Made by a program: the position numbers and the translations under genes
DNA from: Sphingomonadales bacterium
GTDB taxonomy: Bacteria > Bacteroidota > Bacteroidia > UBA7662
Direction of reading: 5' to 3'
Assembly (NCBI GenBank): GCA_016872215.1
Contig: VHAX01000002.1
Coordinates: 62,001-126,000, forward strand
DNA length: 64,000 nucleotides
The notes under the pieces: model-generated
Databases searched by the model: none
Told to the model about the DNA's origin: nothing
Seen by the model: the letters and a program-made list of their open reading frames with translations, nothing else
Shown here: piece by piece, positions 16,641-25,682 of the stretch
Numbering within the stretch: position 1 is the first letter of the stretch
Layout: the number at the start of each line of letters is the position of its first letter

Positions 16641-17385
16641 ATATCTATCGTTACTGATGGCCATTGGGCTATTGTACGGATGTGATCCACGTCCCGTTCC
16701 GGTTCCCCAACCCGACCCTACGTCGATCGACCTAATTCTCGACCACCGATTTGGCCCACAAAGGCTGCAATTGGGCGATGTACAATATAACACACTCAAC
16801 AACCCAGTGGGAATCGACGTGCTCGACTACTACCTCGGGAAGCCATCGTTTCAAAAGCCCGACGGCTCGTGGGTCAACAGCTCATCCTATTTTTTAGTGA
16901 AGGCTCAATCAGACAAACCCGATACGCTCAGAATCACCGACGTGCCCGTGGGCGCATACATACGCCTACGTTTCACACTTGGTGTGGATTCGACCGACAA
17001 CCACGCGGATCCTGCCCACTGGCCCAATGAGCATGGACTCAGCCTGATGAATGGGGGACTAATGCACTGGGGTTGGAATGCCGGATACATCTTCTTTAAG
17101 CTCGAAGGGCGCTACCGCAATATAGTCTCCCAAAACCGTGGCTATAGCTACCACATTGGGCGCGACGATCTGATCAGTCGATTTACCTCTCCGACACTCA
17201 ACATCCAACATCAGGAGGGAAAATCTACCGCCGTCCGCATAAACATGCGGGTCGACCGCTTTTTCAATGAGCCCCACGCACACCTCATATCCGACACCTC
17301 TTTTTTCACCCACAGTACACTGGGCGATACCATAGCCCCCGTTTTGCATGGAAATATGCAGGGATTGTTTGAATTTCCACAATAA
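16624..17385 (+). CDS. MbnP-like lipoprotein
   Basis: This 253-residue protein has a lipoprotein signal peptide (lipobox LYGC, lipidated Cys20) and a proline-rich linker, followed by a domain of the MbnP type. Its landmark is the stretch MHWGWNAGYIFFKLEG at about 147-162, with Trp149 and Trp151; further Trp residues are at 83 and 133. In methanotrophs, MbnP is a periplasmic copper-binding protein in which the di-heme enzyme MbnH converts a Trp to kynurenine. Two MbnH-like di-heme proteins follow directly here, which supports the assignment. The start overlaps the preceding gene by 17 bases. Copper binding and Trp modification in this organism are inference from the family. Confidence 0.8.
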   Translation: MKQSNKYLSLLMAIGLLYGCDPRPVPVPQPDPTSIDLILDHRFGPQRLQLGDVQYNTLNNPVGIDVLDYYLGKPSFQKPDGSWVNSSSYFLVKAQSDKPDTLRITDVPVGAYIRLRFTLGVDSTDNHADPAHWPNEHGLSLMNGGLMHWGWNAGYIFFKLEGRYRNIVSQNRGYSYHIGRDDLISRFTSPTLNIQHQEGKSTAVRINMRVDRFFNEPHAHLISDTSFFTHSTLGDTIAPVLHGNMQGLFEFPQ

Positions 17386-17468
17386 GCGAATCCGTCCACT
17401 GAAACATGAACCTCCACGGCCTCATCCTCAGCCAAGAAAGCAACATCCATCAATCCCAAAGGATATGG

Positions 17469-18557
17469 ATGCGGATTCTCGCTCCTCTATGCTTTACTAT
17501 GTTGACCTGGTCTTGCCAACCCGACAAACCACCCGTTCCCAAAGAATACCCCGAACCCACCCCATACACCTGGACGACGAGACCTTTTTTTCCACCCCCG
17601 ATCCTTCCATCTGACAACCCCCTCACCCTACAAGGGGTTGAGCTGGGTCGACACCTATTCTATGAAAAAAAGATGAGTGGCGACAATAGCCAGTCGTGCG
17701 CCAGCTGTCACCGCCTCAATTATGCATTCAGCGACTCCCTCCAGCGCTACAGCACAGGAATCGATGGAATTGCAGGGACCCGCAACAGCATGGCTCTGTT
17801 CAACCTAACATGGCACACCCGTTTTTTCTGGGACGGACGGGCTCCAGGTCTTCGTCAACAGGTATTGATGCCCATACAAGACCCGATTGAAATGCATCAA
17901 ACACTCCCTGAAACCGTCAGAAAAATATCAGAAACCACCAAGTACAAAGCACTATTTGGTTCGGCTTTCCGCAGCGAAGAGGTTACCCCGGATCGCATTG
18001 CACGTGCCCTGGAACAATTCCTCCTCACCGTAGTATCGGGCGACAGCCGTTTCGATCGATTTAGACAAAATCCGGTAGCCAATCCACTCTCAGCTTCCGA
18101 ACAACGGGGATTTGACCTGTTTATGCGTGAATACAGTGCTCCATCAACTGGTAGACCAAGGGGTGCCGACTGCTTTCATTGCCATGGCGGACACCTATTT
18201 CGTGTAGATGCGTTCTTCGACAATGGACTAGACGAACAACCCGCTACAGGGTATGAGTCTGTGACTGGATCAGCCTCCGATCGGGGAAAGTTTAAAGCCA
18301 GCAGCCTGCGCAACATTACGCTGACCGCGCCATATATGCACGACGGGCGATTTTCAACCTTAGAAGAGGTATTAGAACACTACAGCCATCACCTAAAAAA
18401 CAGCCCAAACCTCGACCCTAACCTTAGAGTGGCAAATCAGTCAGAGGGCGGGCTTAATTTATCCAGTCAGGACAAACAAGACATAATTGCCTTTTTACAC
18501 ACGCTGACCGACTCATCGTTTATAAGCAACCCAGCCTATAAGATGCCGTTAGATTAA
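17469..18557 (+). CDS. Di-heme cytochrome c peroxidase family lipoprotein (MbnH/MauG-like), intact
   Basis: Two c-type heme sites are present, CASCH and CFHCH, in the bacterial cytochrome c peroxidase / MauG / MbnH fold. The family motif FFWDGRAPG supplies the tryptophan expected between the two hemes, and APYMHDGRFSTLEEV is the conserved C-terminal signature. The start is placed at ATG 17469, giving a lipoprotein signal with lipobox LTWSC. An in-frame ATG at 17406 would give a 36-residue pre-Cys segment, longer than usual. The product would be a 362-residue periplasm-facing lipoprotein. Position directly after the MbnP-like gene makes MbnP the likely substrate. The alternative is a hydrogen peroxide detoxifying peroxidase. 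Heme attachment requires the Ccm-type system, part of which is at 53-55 kb. Confidence 0.85.
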   Translation: MRILAPLCFTMLTWSCQPDKPPVPKEYPEPTPYTWTTRPFFPPPILPSDNPLTLQGVELGRHLFYEKKMSGDNSQSCASCHRLNYAFSDSLQRYSTGIDGIAGTRNSMALFNLTWHTRFFWDGRAPGLRQQVLMPIQDPIEMHQTLPETVRKISETTKYKALFGSAFRSEEVTPDRIARALEQFLLTVVSGDSRFDRFRQNPVANPLSASEQRGFDLFMREYSAPSTGRPRGADCFHCHGGHLFRVDAFFDNGLDEQPATGYESVTGSASDRGKFKASSLRNITLTAPYMHDGRFSTLEEVLEHYSHHLKNSPNLDPNLRVANQSEGGLNLSSQDKQDIIAFLHTLTDSSFISNPAYKMPLD

Positions 18558-18613
18558 TGATTTATACTCATTCATGCCAAAATAATTCAGTGCATCATAT
18601 TTAATATAGGATT

Positions 18614-19666
18614 ATGAGGAATTCCTACACCTACCTCAGATTATTTGCCGTAGGCATCCTCTTGTCAATCCTAAACAGCTGCTCCCAGAATCCCGGACAG
18701 CCGCATCCTGCGGATCGCGTTCACTCAATACCAGAAGCCTACCCCCTGCCCGACAGCCTTAGAAATCCCAACGGATTTGAGAGGGACCGAATGACGCTGG
18801 GACAAAAATTATTTTTCGATAAAAGGTTATCAGCAGACGGTAGCATATCCTGCGCCAGTTGTCACAAAGCCCGATATGCCTTCGGAGATTCGTCATCCTT
18901 CAGTCGAGGTATGGCTGGGTACGCCACGCGACGAAATACGCCCCCCTTGTTCAACCTATTTAGACAAATCCGCTTTTTTCGCGACGGAGGTGTGGCCCGC
19001 TTGTCGGAGGTAGCCCTTTCCCCGATGAATGAAGCGCATGAATTGAATCTCCCCATCGACACCCTTGTGAGGCGTCTGCGCACCCTTCCTGAGTATGTTC
19101 GAGAATTCGATAAAATCTACAACCGCTTGCCTGACCCGTTCACCATTACACAGGCCCTGATGGGATATCAGTTGTCGCTTCTCTCCGCATCCAGTCGATA
19201 CGACCAATACCGCTATCAGAGTGATTCGACAGCCCTTTCCCCTGCCGCCTTGCGGGGTATGCGTTTGTTTTTTTCGGACGCAACCCACTGCCGGTCCTGT
19301 CACACTGGCCCCGATTTTACCGATGGTTTATTTCACAGAAATGGACTTACGGATGCAGGGCGACCCGACACCGGACGAGCACGGATCAGTATGAGTTGGG
19401 GTGACTATGCGAGATTCCGCACCCCATCCCTCAGAAACCTGTCATTTTCAGCACCCTATATGCATGATGGTCGTTTCAATACGATTCCAGAGGTATTGGA
19501 ACATTACAACCGAATGTATCAAAAAATGGAACCCATCACCCTACAATCCGACCTTCCACAAATAGGCCGAGAGCTGTCTGTTGAAGAATTGCGCGATTTA
19601 TCTGCCTTTCTGGAACATCTCAATGACAGTATTTTTGTAAATACACCTGCGGATCCCACTCAATAA
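18614..19666 (+). CDS. Second di-heme cytochrome c peroxidase-like lipoprotein, inter-heme Trp replaced
   Basis: This 350-residue paralogue of the preceding gene also has a lipoprotein signal (lipobox LNSC, Cys23) and two heme motifs, CASCH at 80-84 and CRSCH at 226-230. It keeps the C-terminal APYMHDGRFNTIPEVLEHY signature. However, the motif FFWDGR of its neighbour reads FFRDGG here (Arg123 in place of Trp), and the following Gln/Glu region is also divergent. It is 56 bases after the first peroxidase gene, probably in the same transcript. It may be an electron-transfer partner or a specialised enzyme and not a conventional peroxidase; that is inference. The stop is immediately followed by the RNase P RNA promoter. 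Confidence 0.85.
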   Translation: MRNSYTYLRLFAVGILLSILNSCSQNPGQPHPADRVHSIPEAYPLPDSLRNPNGFERDRMTLGQKLFFDKRLSADGSISCASCHKARYAFGDSSSFSRGMAGYATRRNTPPLFNLFRQIRFFRDGGVARLSEVALSPMNEAHELNLPIDTLVRRLRTLPEYVREFDKIYNRLPDPFTITQALMGYQLSLLSASSRYDQYRYQSDSTALSPAALRGMRLFFSDATHCRSCHTGPDFTDGLFHRNGLTDAGRPDTGRARISMSWGDYARFRTPSLRNLSFSAPYMHDGRFNTIPEVLEHYNRMYQKMEPITLQSDLPQIGRELSVEELRDLSAFLEHLNDSIFVNTPADPTQ

Positions 19667-19668
19667 AC

Positions 19669-19676
19669 TATATTTG
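19669..19676 (+). promoter_or_regulatory. Promoter of rnpB
   Basis: TATATTTG followed by C is a perfect -7 box, four bases before the predicted 5' end of RNase P RNA. It lies right after the stop codon of the second peroxidase gene. Confidence 0.65.
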
Positions 19677-19680
19677 CCCT

Positions 19681-19999
19681 GCAGTCGGCTCTGTCGCTCT
19701 GCCCCTCAGGCAGAGAGGAAAGTCCGGACAACACAGAGCACCAGGCACCGGAAATCGGTGGTCGGGGTAACCCGGCAGATCGTGCCACAGAAAATTACCG
19801 CCCCTTGGGGTAAGGGTGAAAATGTGGGGTAAAAGCCCACAGTTCGTGTAAGCGATTGCTCGAACGGGTAAACCTCCTGGGTTGCAAGGCCATGTAAACC
19901 GACAGTGATGTTGCTCGCTTCGGTCGGAGGGTAGGCCGCTCAGATAAATGACAGGGGTCCCACGAAAATGGGCACACAGAATCCGGCTTACAAGACTGC
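19681..19999 (+). ncRNA. rnpB: RNase P RNA (class A)
   Basis: This is the catalytic RNA of RNase P, which trims the 5' leaders of tRNAs. The universally conserved CR I segment GAGGAAAGTCCGGAC is at about 19719-19733, and the matching 3' conserved segment ACAGAATCCGGCTTAC is near 19976-19991. The terminal P1 helix can be seen: GCAGTC at the 5' end pairs with GACTGC at 19994-19999, which fixes both boundaries to within a few bases. The RNA is about 319 nt, normal for type A. It has its own -7 box and a strong terminator. Confidence 0.95.
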
Positions 20000-20025
20000 C
20001 CGGGCCCGTAGGGGCCCGGATTTTA
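20000..20025 (+). terminator. Rho-independent terminator of rnpB
   Basis: CCGGGCCC, a GTAG loop, and GGGCCCGG make a perfect 8-bp G/C stem. It is followed by ATTTTATT and begins right at the end of RNase P RNA. Confidence 0.85.
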
Positions 20026-20114
20026 TTGATCGGTGCACCACATTTAGAATGAAATACCGTTCCATCAATATTTGCTGAAGAGGATTAATTTCACCTATTT
20101 TAGCACGTTCTCTT

Positions 20115-21521
20115 ATGCCTTCCATTTTAATTATCGACGACGAGCGCAGTGTGCGATCGAGTTTGGCCGAAACCCTGGGCCTTGAGGGCTACGAAGTGGA
20201 ACAAGCCGCCGACGGAATAGTCGGATGGGATATGATTAGCCAGGGACAATTCGACCTGATTTTCAGCGACATCAAAATGCCACGGATGGACGGCATGGAG
20301 CTACTGGCACGAGTGCAGGAAGCCCGGCCTGAACTACCCATCATTATGATCTCGGGGCATGGAACTGAGGAACTAGCCATTGAGGCGACCCGATTAGGCG
20401 CGTTCGACTTTGTGCATAAACCACCCGACCTCAATCGCTTGTTGATTACGGTTCGAAATGCTTTGGAACGCAAACAACTTGTAGTTGAAACCCGCAATTT
20501 GAAAGAAAAAATTGCCCGTAACCAGGAGATTATTGGGGATAGTGAGTCGATTCGCCGGATCAAAAGCACCATCGAGCGGGTGGCACCAACAGATGCCCGA
20601 ATTCTCATTACCGGAGAAAACGGAACCGGAAAGGAACTCGTGGCTCGCTGGATTCATGAAAAAAGTGCCCGTCGCAAAGGACCAATGGTGGAGGTCAACT
20701 GCGCAGCAATACCCTCCGAGTTGATCGAAAGCGAATTGTTTGGGCACGAAAAAGGTGCTTTCACCTCGGCCATCAAGCAAAGAATCGGCAAGTTTGAACA
20801 AGCCCATGGGGGCACGCTGTTTCTGGATGAAATTGGCGATATGCCGCTCGAGGCACAGGCAAAAATGCTCCGTACCCTGCAAGAAAACCGCATCACCCGC
20901 GTGGGAGGAGAAAGGGATATATCGATTGATGTGCGTGTTGTGGCGGCCACCAACAAAGATCTATTGGCCGAAATCGAGACCAGAAAGTTCAGGCTCGATC
21001 TCTATCACCGGATCAGCGTGATTCTTATACATGTGCCAAATTTGGCTGATCGTCGCGAAGACATTCCCAACCTTACCATACGTTTTGCAGAGGAAATATG
21101 TGCCTCCTACGGAATGGCGCCTAAAAAATTCACACCAGATGCCCTGCAAACCCTATGCTCACTGCGGTGGACAGGCAATATTCGTGAATTGCATAATGTA
21201 GTAGAGCGATTGGTGATTTTGTGTGGTAACAGCATTCGTAGAGAAGACATCCTAATGCATGCGCACCCGATTCAACTCGAACAATCCATTGATTCAACAC
21301 AATCGCCCGAAGCGCACCCCCTGAATCCCGCTCGATTCGACGATTTCCATGCCTTCAAAGAGGAGGCCGAAAAAATATTTATAATCCACAAACTTCATCA
21401 ATTTGATTGGAATATGAGCCGAACAGCAGAACACATCGGTATTCAGCGTGGGCATCTCTACAACAAGCTGGAGAAGTACGGATTGCATCGGGGTCAGGAC
21501 GGCGAGGAATCGGACGCCTAA
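20115..21521 (+). CDS. Sigma-54-dependent response regulator (NtrC family)
   Basis: This 468-residue activator has a receiver domain (1-120) with phospho-acceptor Asp52 in FSDIKMPRMDG, a central AAA+ domain (about 140-380) with Walker A GENGTGKE, Walker B GGTLFLDEIGD, and an intact GAFTSA loop (in GHEKGAFTSA) that contacts sigma-54. A Fis-type C-terminal helix-turn-helix contains MSRTAEHIGIQRGHLYNKLEK. It should therefore activate RNA polymerase carrying RpoN. No histidine kinase or target genes lie beside it, so the signal is unknown. TATTTTAG, one mismatch from the -7 consensus, lies about 15 bases before the ATG. recG faces it on the opposite strand. Confidence 0.9.
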   Translation: MPSILIIDDERSVRSSLAETLGLEGYEVEQAADGIVGWDMISQGQFDLIFSDIKMPRMDGMELLARVQEARPELPIIMISGHGTEELAIEATRLGAFDFVHKPPDLNRLLITVRNALERKQLVVETRNLKEKIARNQEIIGDSESIRRIKSTIERVAPTDARILITGENGTGKELVARWIHEKSARRKGPMVEVNCAAIPSELIESELFGHEKGAFTSAIKQRIGKFEQAHGGTLFLDEIGDMPLEAQAKMLRTLQENRITRVGGERDISIDVRVVAATNKDLLAEIETRKFRLDLYHRISVILIHVPNLADRREDIPNLTIRFAEEICASYGMAPKKFTPDALQTLCSLRWTGNIRELHNVVERLVILCGNSIRREDILMHAHPIQLEQSIDSTQSPEAHPLNPARFDDFHAFKEEAEKIFIIHKLHQFDWNMSRTAEHIGIQRGHLYNKLEKYGLHRGQDGEESDA

Positions 21522-21557
21522 TGTATGGCAGAGAATCTTAATCTCTGATGGCTCTTA

Positions 21558-23672
21558 TCAACTTATTTCCCCCCAATTCTTATGGCGACTTTTTTGCGCC
21601 TGATAACCCATAAGAAGTCCACGTAATGGGGGTTGGGAATAGTCGGTATACCGGGCGAGCAAATGCTCTACCGCTTGTCGCGTCTCAGCTATCAGAGTTT
21701 CATCCGTTCGCAGGTCGGCTAGTAACAGATCTAACATGCCGCTCTGTTGGGTGCCCGACAAATCTCCCGGCCCCCGCAATTGAAGATCAATTTCTGCTAT
21801 TTTAAATCCATCCGTAGTAGAGCACAGGGCTTCAATTCTTCGGATCGACTCGCCCCTGGGCTCGTTGGCAGTCATGAGCAAGCAATAGGATTGATCCGCA
21901 CCCCGTCCCACCCGGCCGCGCAATTGATGCAATTGCGACAGACCAAAGCGCTCAGCATTTTCTATCAGCATGACACTAGCATTTGGCACGTTCACCCCCA
22001 CTTCAATCACGGTTGTGGCCACCATAATGTGTGTTTGACCAGACACGAAGCGCTGCATCTCCATCTGTTTATCGTCGGGGCGCATTCGCCCATGCAAGAT
22101 ACTCACCTGGTAGTCAGGAATCGGGAATGCTCGGCTCACAGACTCATAGCCATCCATCAGATATTTCATCTGCTCATCATCACCCTCTTCGATCATGGGA
22201 TACACTATATAAATTTGCCGGCCCATGGCAATTTGCTTGCGCAAGAAGTTAAACACCGACAACCGTTGCCGATCAGTTACATGTCGGGTCATGATGGGTC
22301 GACGACCCGCAGGCAGTTCATCGATCACCGAAAGGTCGAGATCACCATATTGGGTCATGGCCAATGTTCGCGGAATGGGGGTAGCGGTCATCACCAATAT
22401 ATGGGGTGGCGGAACATTTTTGGCCCATAAAGCGGCTCTTTGGGCCACACCAAAACGATGTTGCTCATCGATAATGGCCAAACCCAATTGGCAAAACACA
22501 ACCGGAGGTTCAATGAGCGCGTGGGTGCCCACCAATATGTGAATTTTACCTATCTGCAAGTCGTTTAAGAGTACTTTACGTTCCTTGGTACGGACATTTC
22601 CGGTCAGCAACGCAAGCCTGACAGGCATATTATGCAAAAGTTCACACAGCGATTGAAAATGCTGTACCGCCAGTACCTCAGTAGGGGCCATCAGACAGCT
22701 CTGAAACCCGTTGTCGAGGGCTAGCAACATAGCCATCAGAGCAACAATCGTCTTTCCGCTGCCGACGTCGCCCTGCAGCAATCGGTTCATCTGCCTGCCG
22801 CCGGTCCCCATATCGGCTCTGATTTCCCTGATGACCCGCTTTTGAGCGTCAGTCAGTTTGAATGGGAGCTGCTCTGAATAAAAGCGGTTGACCATTTCGC
22901 CGACATGAACAAAACGATGTCCGCGGCTACCCGATTGCCGTTTGATTTTGTTGTGCAACAAGCCGAACTGCAGGTAGAAGAGCTCGTCAAATTTGAGACG
23001 ATGCCGAGCCACCTGAGCCTCCCGCTCCGATTGGGGGTGATGGATGCCCCACAAGGCGGCCTGCCGATCGACAAGCTGGTGGTGCTTTCGGATGTCTGAG
23101 GGCAGGTAATCCAGAACTTCCCCGTGTGTCTTGTCGAGGATAAACCGAGTTATTTGTGAGAAAAACCGTGATTCTAATCGGTTTTTTCTGAGTTTTTCAG
23201 TTCCCGGATACACCGGATATAGGGTTTGTCCGGCACCCTGCTCCACAAATCGATCGCGCGTGGTGATCTCGGGATGTGGGAGTGAAAGCTCGTTTCTGAA
23301 TGCGACCGGTCGTCCAAAAACCACATATTCCTGCCCCAATTTAAGGAGACCAAACAACCTATCAATCCCCTGAAACCAAACGAGGGCCACCTCACCCGTT
23401 CCATCAGTAAGCCAGGCAGTCAAGCGCTGCCCTCGCCCGGTTCCGCTGTGCACCACATCCCGCAGCCAGCCACACAACTGAACCATACCCAGTTGCTCAT
23501 GAATCTCGGAAATGTTTTGGAATTTACGGCGATCGATGTATCGAAAAGGAAAATGATGGAGCACATCCTCCCAGGTGTGCAGATTCAATTCTCGGGCAAG
23601 CAGTGTGGCGCGTGCCGTTCCCACCCCTTTAATATATTCGGGCGATTGTTGCAGGAGACGATGTGCATCCAT
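21558..23672 (-). CDS. recG: ATP-dependent DNA helicase RecG
   Basis: RecG remodels stalled replication forks and Holliday junctions. The protein has the N-terminal wedge/OB domain (about 50-200) and the superfamily 2 helicase core, with Walker A GDVGSGKTIVAL, the DEQHRFG box, ATPIPRTLAM and QLRGRVGRG. The start is placed at ATG 23672 (MDAHRLLQQSPEY, 704 residues). An upstream in-frame start at 23708 would overlap gldD by 25 bases and adds residues without family support. It is the last gene of the mutY-ssb-gldE-gldD-recG run. Confidence 0.93.
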   Translation of the reverse strand: MDAHRLLQQSPEYIKGVGTARATLLARELNLHTWEDVLHHFPFRYIDRRKFQNISEIHEQLGMVQLCGWLRDVVHSGTGRGQRLTAWLTDGTGEVALVWFQGIDRLFGLLKLGQEYVVFGRPVAFRNELSLPHPEITTRDRFVEQGAGQTLYPVYPGTEKLRKNRLESRFFSQITRFILDKTHGEVLDYLPSDIRKHHQLVDRQAALWGIHHPQSEREAQVARHRLKFDELFYLQFGLLHNKIKRQSGSRGHRFVHVGEMVNRFYSEQLPFKLTDAQKRVIREIRADMGTGGRQMNRLLQGDVGSGKTIVALMAMLLALDNGFQSCLMAPTEVLAVQHFQSLCELLHNMPVRLALLTGNVRTKERKVLLNDLQIGKIHILVGTHALIEPPVVFCQLGLAIIDEQHRFGVAQRAALWAKNVPPPHILVMTATPIPRTLAMTQYGDLDLSVIDELPAGRRPIMTRHVTDRQRLSVFNFLRKQIAMGRQIYIVYPMIEEGDDEQMKYLMDGYESVSRAFPIPDYQVSILHGRMRPDDKQMEMQRFVSGQTHIMVATTVIEVGVNVPNASVMLIENAERFGLSQLHQLRGRVGRGADQSYCLLMTANEPRGESIRRIEALCSTTDGFKIAEIDLQLRGPGDLSGTQQSGMLDLLLADLRTDETLIAETRQAVEHLLARYTDYSQPPLRGLLMGYQAQKSRHKNWGEIS

Positions 23673-23683
23673 GCCCGGAAGTT

Positions 23684-24301
23684 TTATTGTTTCCCTGATT
23701 CCGACCACCGCAAGCCAGACGCGAGTCGCTCCATCTCTCCCAGCATATAATCCACAACAGGTGCCATGCTGTCGGGATGAGGCGTGGCGTCGAAATAGAG
23801 TGCGGCCCGCAGGAAGTGGCGTGTGCTGTCGGTAACATAAAATTGTGAATTGCTGGCGGCATGTCCCGAAAGCCGATAAAACAGTCCATATACCCCTCGA
23901 TCTGAATGAGCCAATGGATCCTCCAATATTTCATTGGCCCTAATTGTATGCTTAAAAACCAACTCCTGGGATCCTCTGATGCATTCCCCCAATTTTCCCT
24001 TTTCACTCAGGGGTACATAAGTGAAGTGTATACTGGCGCGAATGTCCGGATAGTGAATATCGACCCAACAGGCGGTTCCGCTCCTCCCTTTGGGGTAACT
24101 GACTTTTGCTGATTGGTTTATTCTGAGTTCGAAGGGACAGTCAAGCCGGATATAGACCGCCGAGGTATCCGGTAAATGAATGCGGTGATAGGCATAGGGT
24201 CGCGGCATGGGCACATCGTGTTCGCATCCTAACCAAATTGTTGGCAGCAGGCAGAAGAAAAAGGGCCATAATCCAATGGGAATTACCCTAATTCTATTCA
24301 T
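23684..24301 (-). CDS. gldD: Gliding motility lipoprotein GldD
   Basis: GldD is a lipoprotein needed for gliding and for type IX secretion in Flavobacterium, where it is encoded just after gldE. The 205-residue protein starts with a signal ending in the lipobox IWLGC (Cys26), followed by PMPRPYAYHRI, the proline-rich start typical of GldD. Further similarity includes WVDIHYPDIRASIHFTY and a C-terminal helix. It overlaps the end of gldE by eight bases, and the gene order mutY-ssb-gldE-gldD strongly supports the identification. The biochemical role in secretin or motor assembly is unresolved. Confidence 0.9.
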   Translation of the reverse strand: MNRIRVIPIGLWPFFFCLLPTIWLGCEHDVPMPRPYAYHRIHLPDTSAVYIRLDCPFELRINQSAKVSYPKGRSGTACWVDIHYPDIRASIHFTYVPLSEKGKLGECIRGSQELVFKHTIRANEILEDPLAHSDRGVYGLFYRLSGHAASNSQFYVTDSTRHFLRAALYFDATPHPDSMAPVVDYMLGEMERLASGLRWSESGKQ

Positions 24302-25664
24302 TTTTTAAGGGGTTGGTCCCACCATCAGAATGCCTTGTGCTGCGAACCTCCACCTTGCTAATACGACGATCATCCGATTCCAACACATGAAGGATCAGGT
24401 TACCGCATTTAACCTCTTCACTGGCAGCTGGTATTTTTCCGGCCAGTTCCAAAATTAGTCCAGCCACCGAATCGGCCTGCTCCTGGAATTCTCTCAACTC
24501 ATCGAATATGCCGTCGCCTACCCGAATCAAATCCTGTAGCAGCGTTTGGCCGTCGCAGTGAATGGTTGATTCATCAATTTTGTTGATTCTACTGCTTTCC
24601 GCCTCGTCAAATTCATCGTGAATTTCACCCACGATCTGTTCGAGAACGTCCTCTAATGTTATGAGTCCGGAGCAACCCCCGAACTCATCGACTACCAGGG
24701 CCAAATGGGTGTGCCTGTCCTGAAAATCACGGAAAAGATCGTCTATTCGTTTTTTTTCCGGAACAAAATACGGCGCCCGGAGGAGGTTTGTCCACTGCGA
24801 TACTTCTTTCCGGTCGTAGTAGGGCAACAGATCCTTCAGATACAGTATGCCCACTACCTCATCGAGAGAATCGCGGTAAACGGGAACCCGTGAATATCCC
24901 CAATCACGTACCTGCTCACGCACCTTGTCAAATGGCTGGCGGATATCAACCGCCTTGATGTCGCTGCGTGGAACCATGATTTGTCGCGCACTTAGCGTGC
25001 CGAATTCAACAATGCCTTTTAACATATCCTTTTCCCGCGGATCATCTTTTCGCTGTTCATATGTTAAATCGATAGCCTCTCCCAGTTCTTCCAATGAGAG
25101 AGCCGTTACCGACTTCTTCATCCAACGGTCCAAAAAGCGCGAGCCGAGAACCAAAAGTGACGAAATCGGACGTAATGCTGTATCCAACACGACAATCGGA
25201 ATCACCGCAAACTTGACAACCGCTGATTTATTCGAATTAGCAAATACTTTTGGAAGCGACTCCCCAAAAATGACAATCAGAAAGGTTACTACAACTGAAT
25301 TTAACAGGAAAGCAACCCAACCCTCTCTGTCGCCCGGCACCAGACGTTCAAACAGTTGGTAAGAAACAATAACAATGCTGATATTGAATAGATTGTTGGC
25401 TATCAGCAGGGTAGCCAACAGATGCTTCGGGCGTGCCAGTAATTTTTGGATTCGACCTGTGGAAGCATTTCCCTTGGGCAACCCCTCAATTTCTGCTGAT
25501 TTCATCGAAAAAAAAGCCACTTCACTGGCCGAAATGAGAGCAGAGCCCAGTAGCAAAAACAGAATTCCAAAGAGCGGAAACAACCAATCGGATAGGCCAA
25601 AGCCGGCGGTTGGGGTGACAAGCGCCGGCAATGGGTCGGCCGGATCAGCGGAAGGCAGGTCCAA
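24294..25664 (-). CDS. gldE: Gliding motility-associated protein GldE (CNNM/CBS/CorC family)
   Basis: The 456-residue membrane protein has an N-terminal DUF21/CNNM domain with several membrane segments (about 28-190), a CBS pair (about 210-340; MVPRSDIKAVD and VVDEFGGCSGLITLEDVLEQIVGEI) and a C-terminal CorC_HlyC transporter-associated domain. GldE partially substitutes for GldD in Flavobacterium; the family also includes metal-ion transport regulators. The reading frame opens with a TTG codon (LPSADPADPLP follows the initiator and Asp), as no ATG or GTG precedes the first membrane segment. It starts 18 bases after the ssb stop. Confidence 0.9.
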   Translation of the reverse strand: MDLPSADPADPLPALVTPTAGFGLSDWLFPLFGILFLLLGSALISASEVAFFSMKSAEIEGLPKGNASTGRIQKLLARPKHLLATLLIANNLFNISIVIVSYQLFERLVPGDREGWVAFLLNSVVVTFLIVIFGESLPKVFANSNKSAVVKFAVIPIVVLDTALRPISSLLVLGSRFLDRWMKKSVTALSLEELGEAIDLTYEQRKDDPREKDMLKGIVEFGTLSARQIMVPRSDIKAVDIRQPFDKVREQVRDWGYSRVPVYRDSLDEVVGILYLKDLLPYYDRKEVSQWTNLLRAPYFVPEKKRIDDLFRDFQDRHTHLALVVDEFGGCSGLITLEDVLEQIVGEIHDEFDEAESSRINKIDESTIHCDGQTLLQDLIRVGDGIFDELREFQEQADSVAGLILELAGKIPAASEEVKCGNLILHVLESDDRRISKVEVRSTRHSDGGTNPLKNE

Positions 25665-25682
25665 TGTACTATGTTTTGTTTA

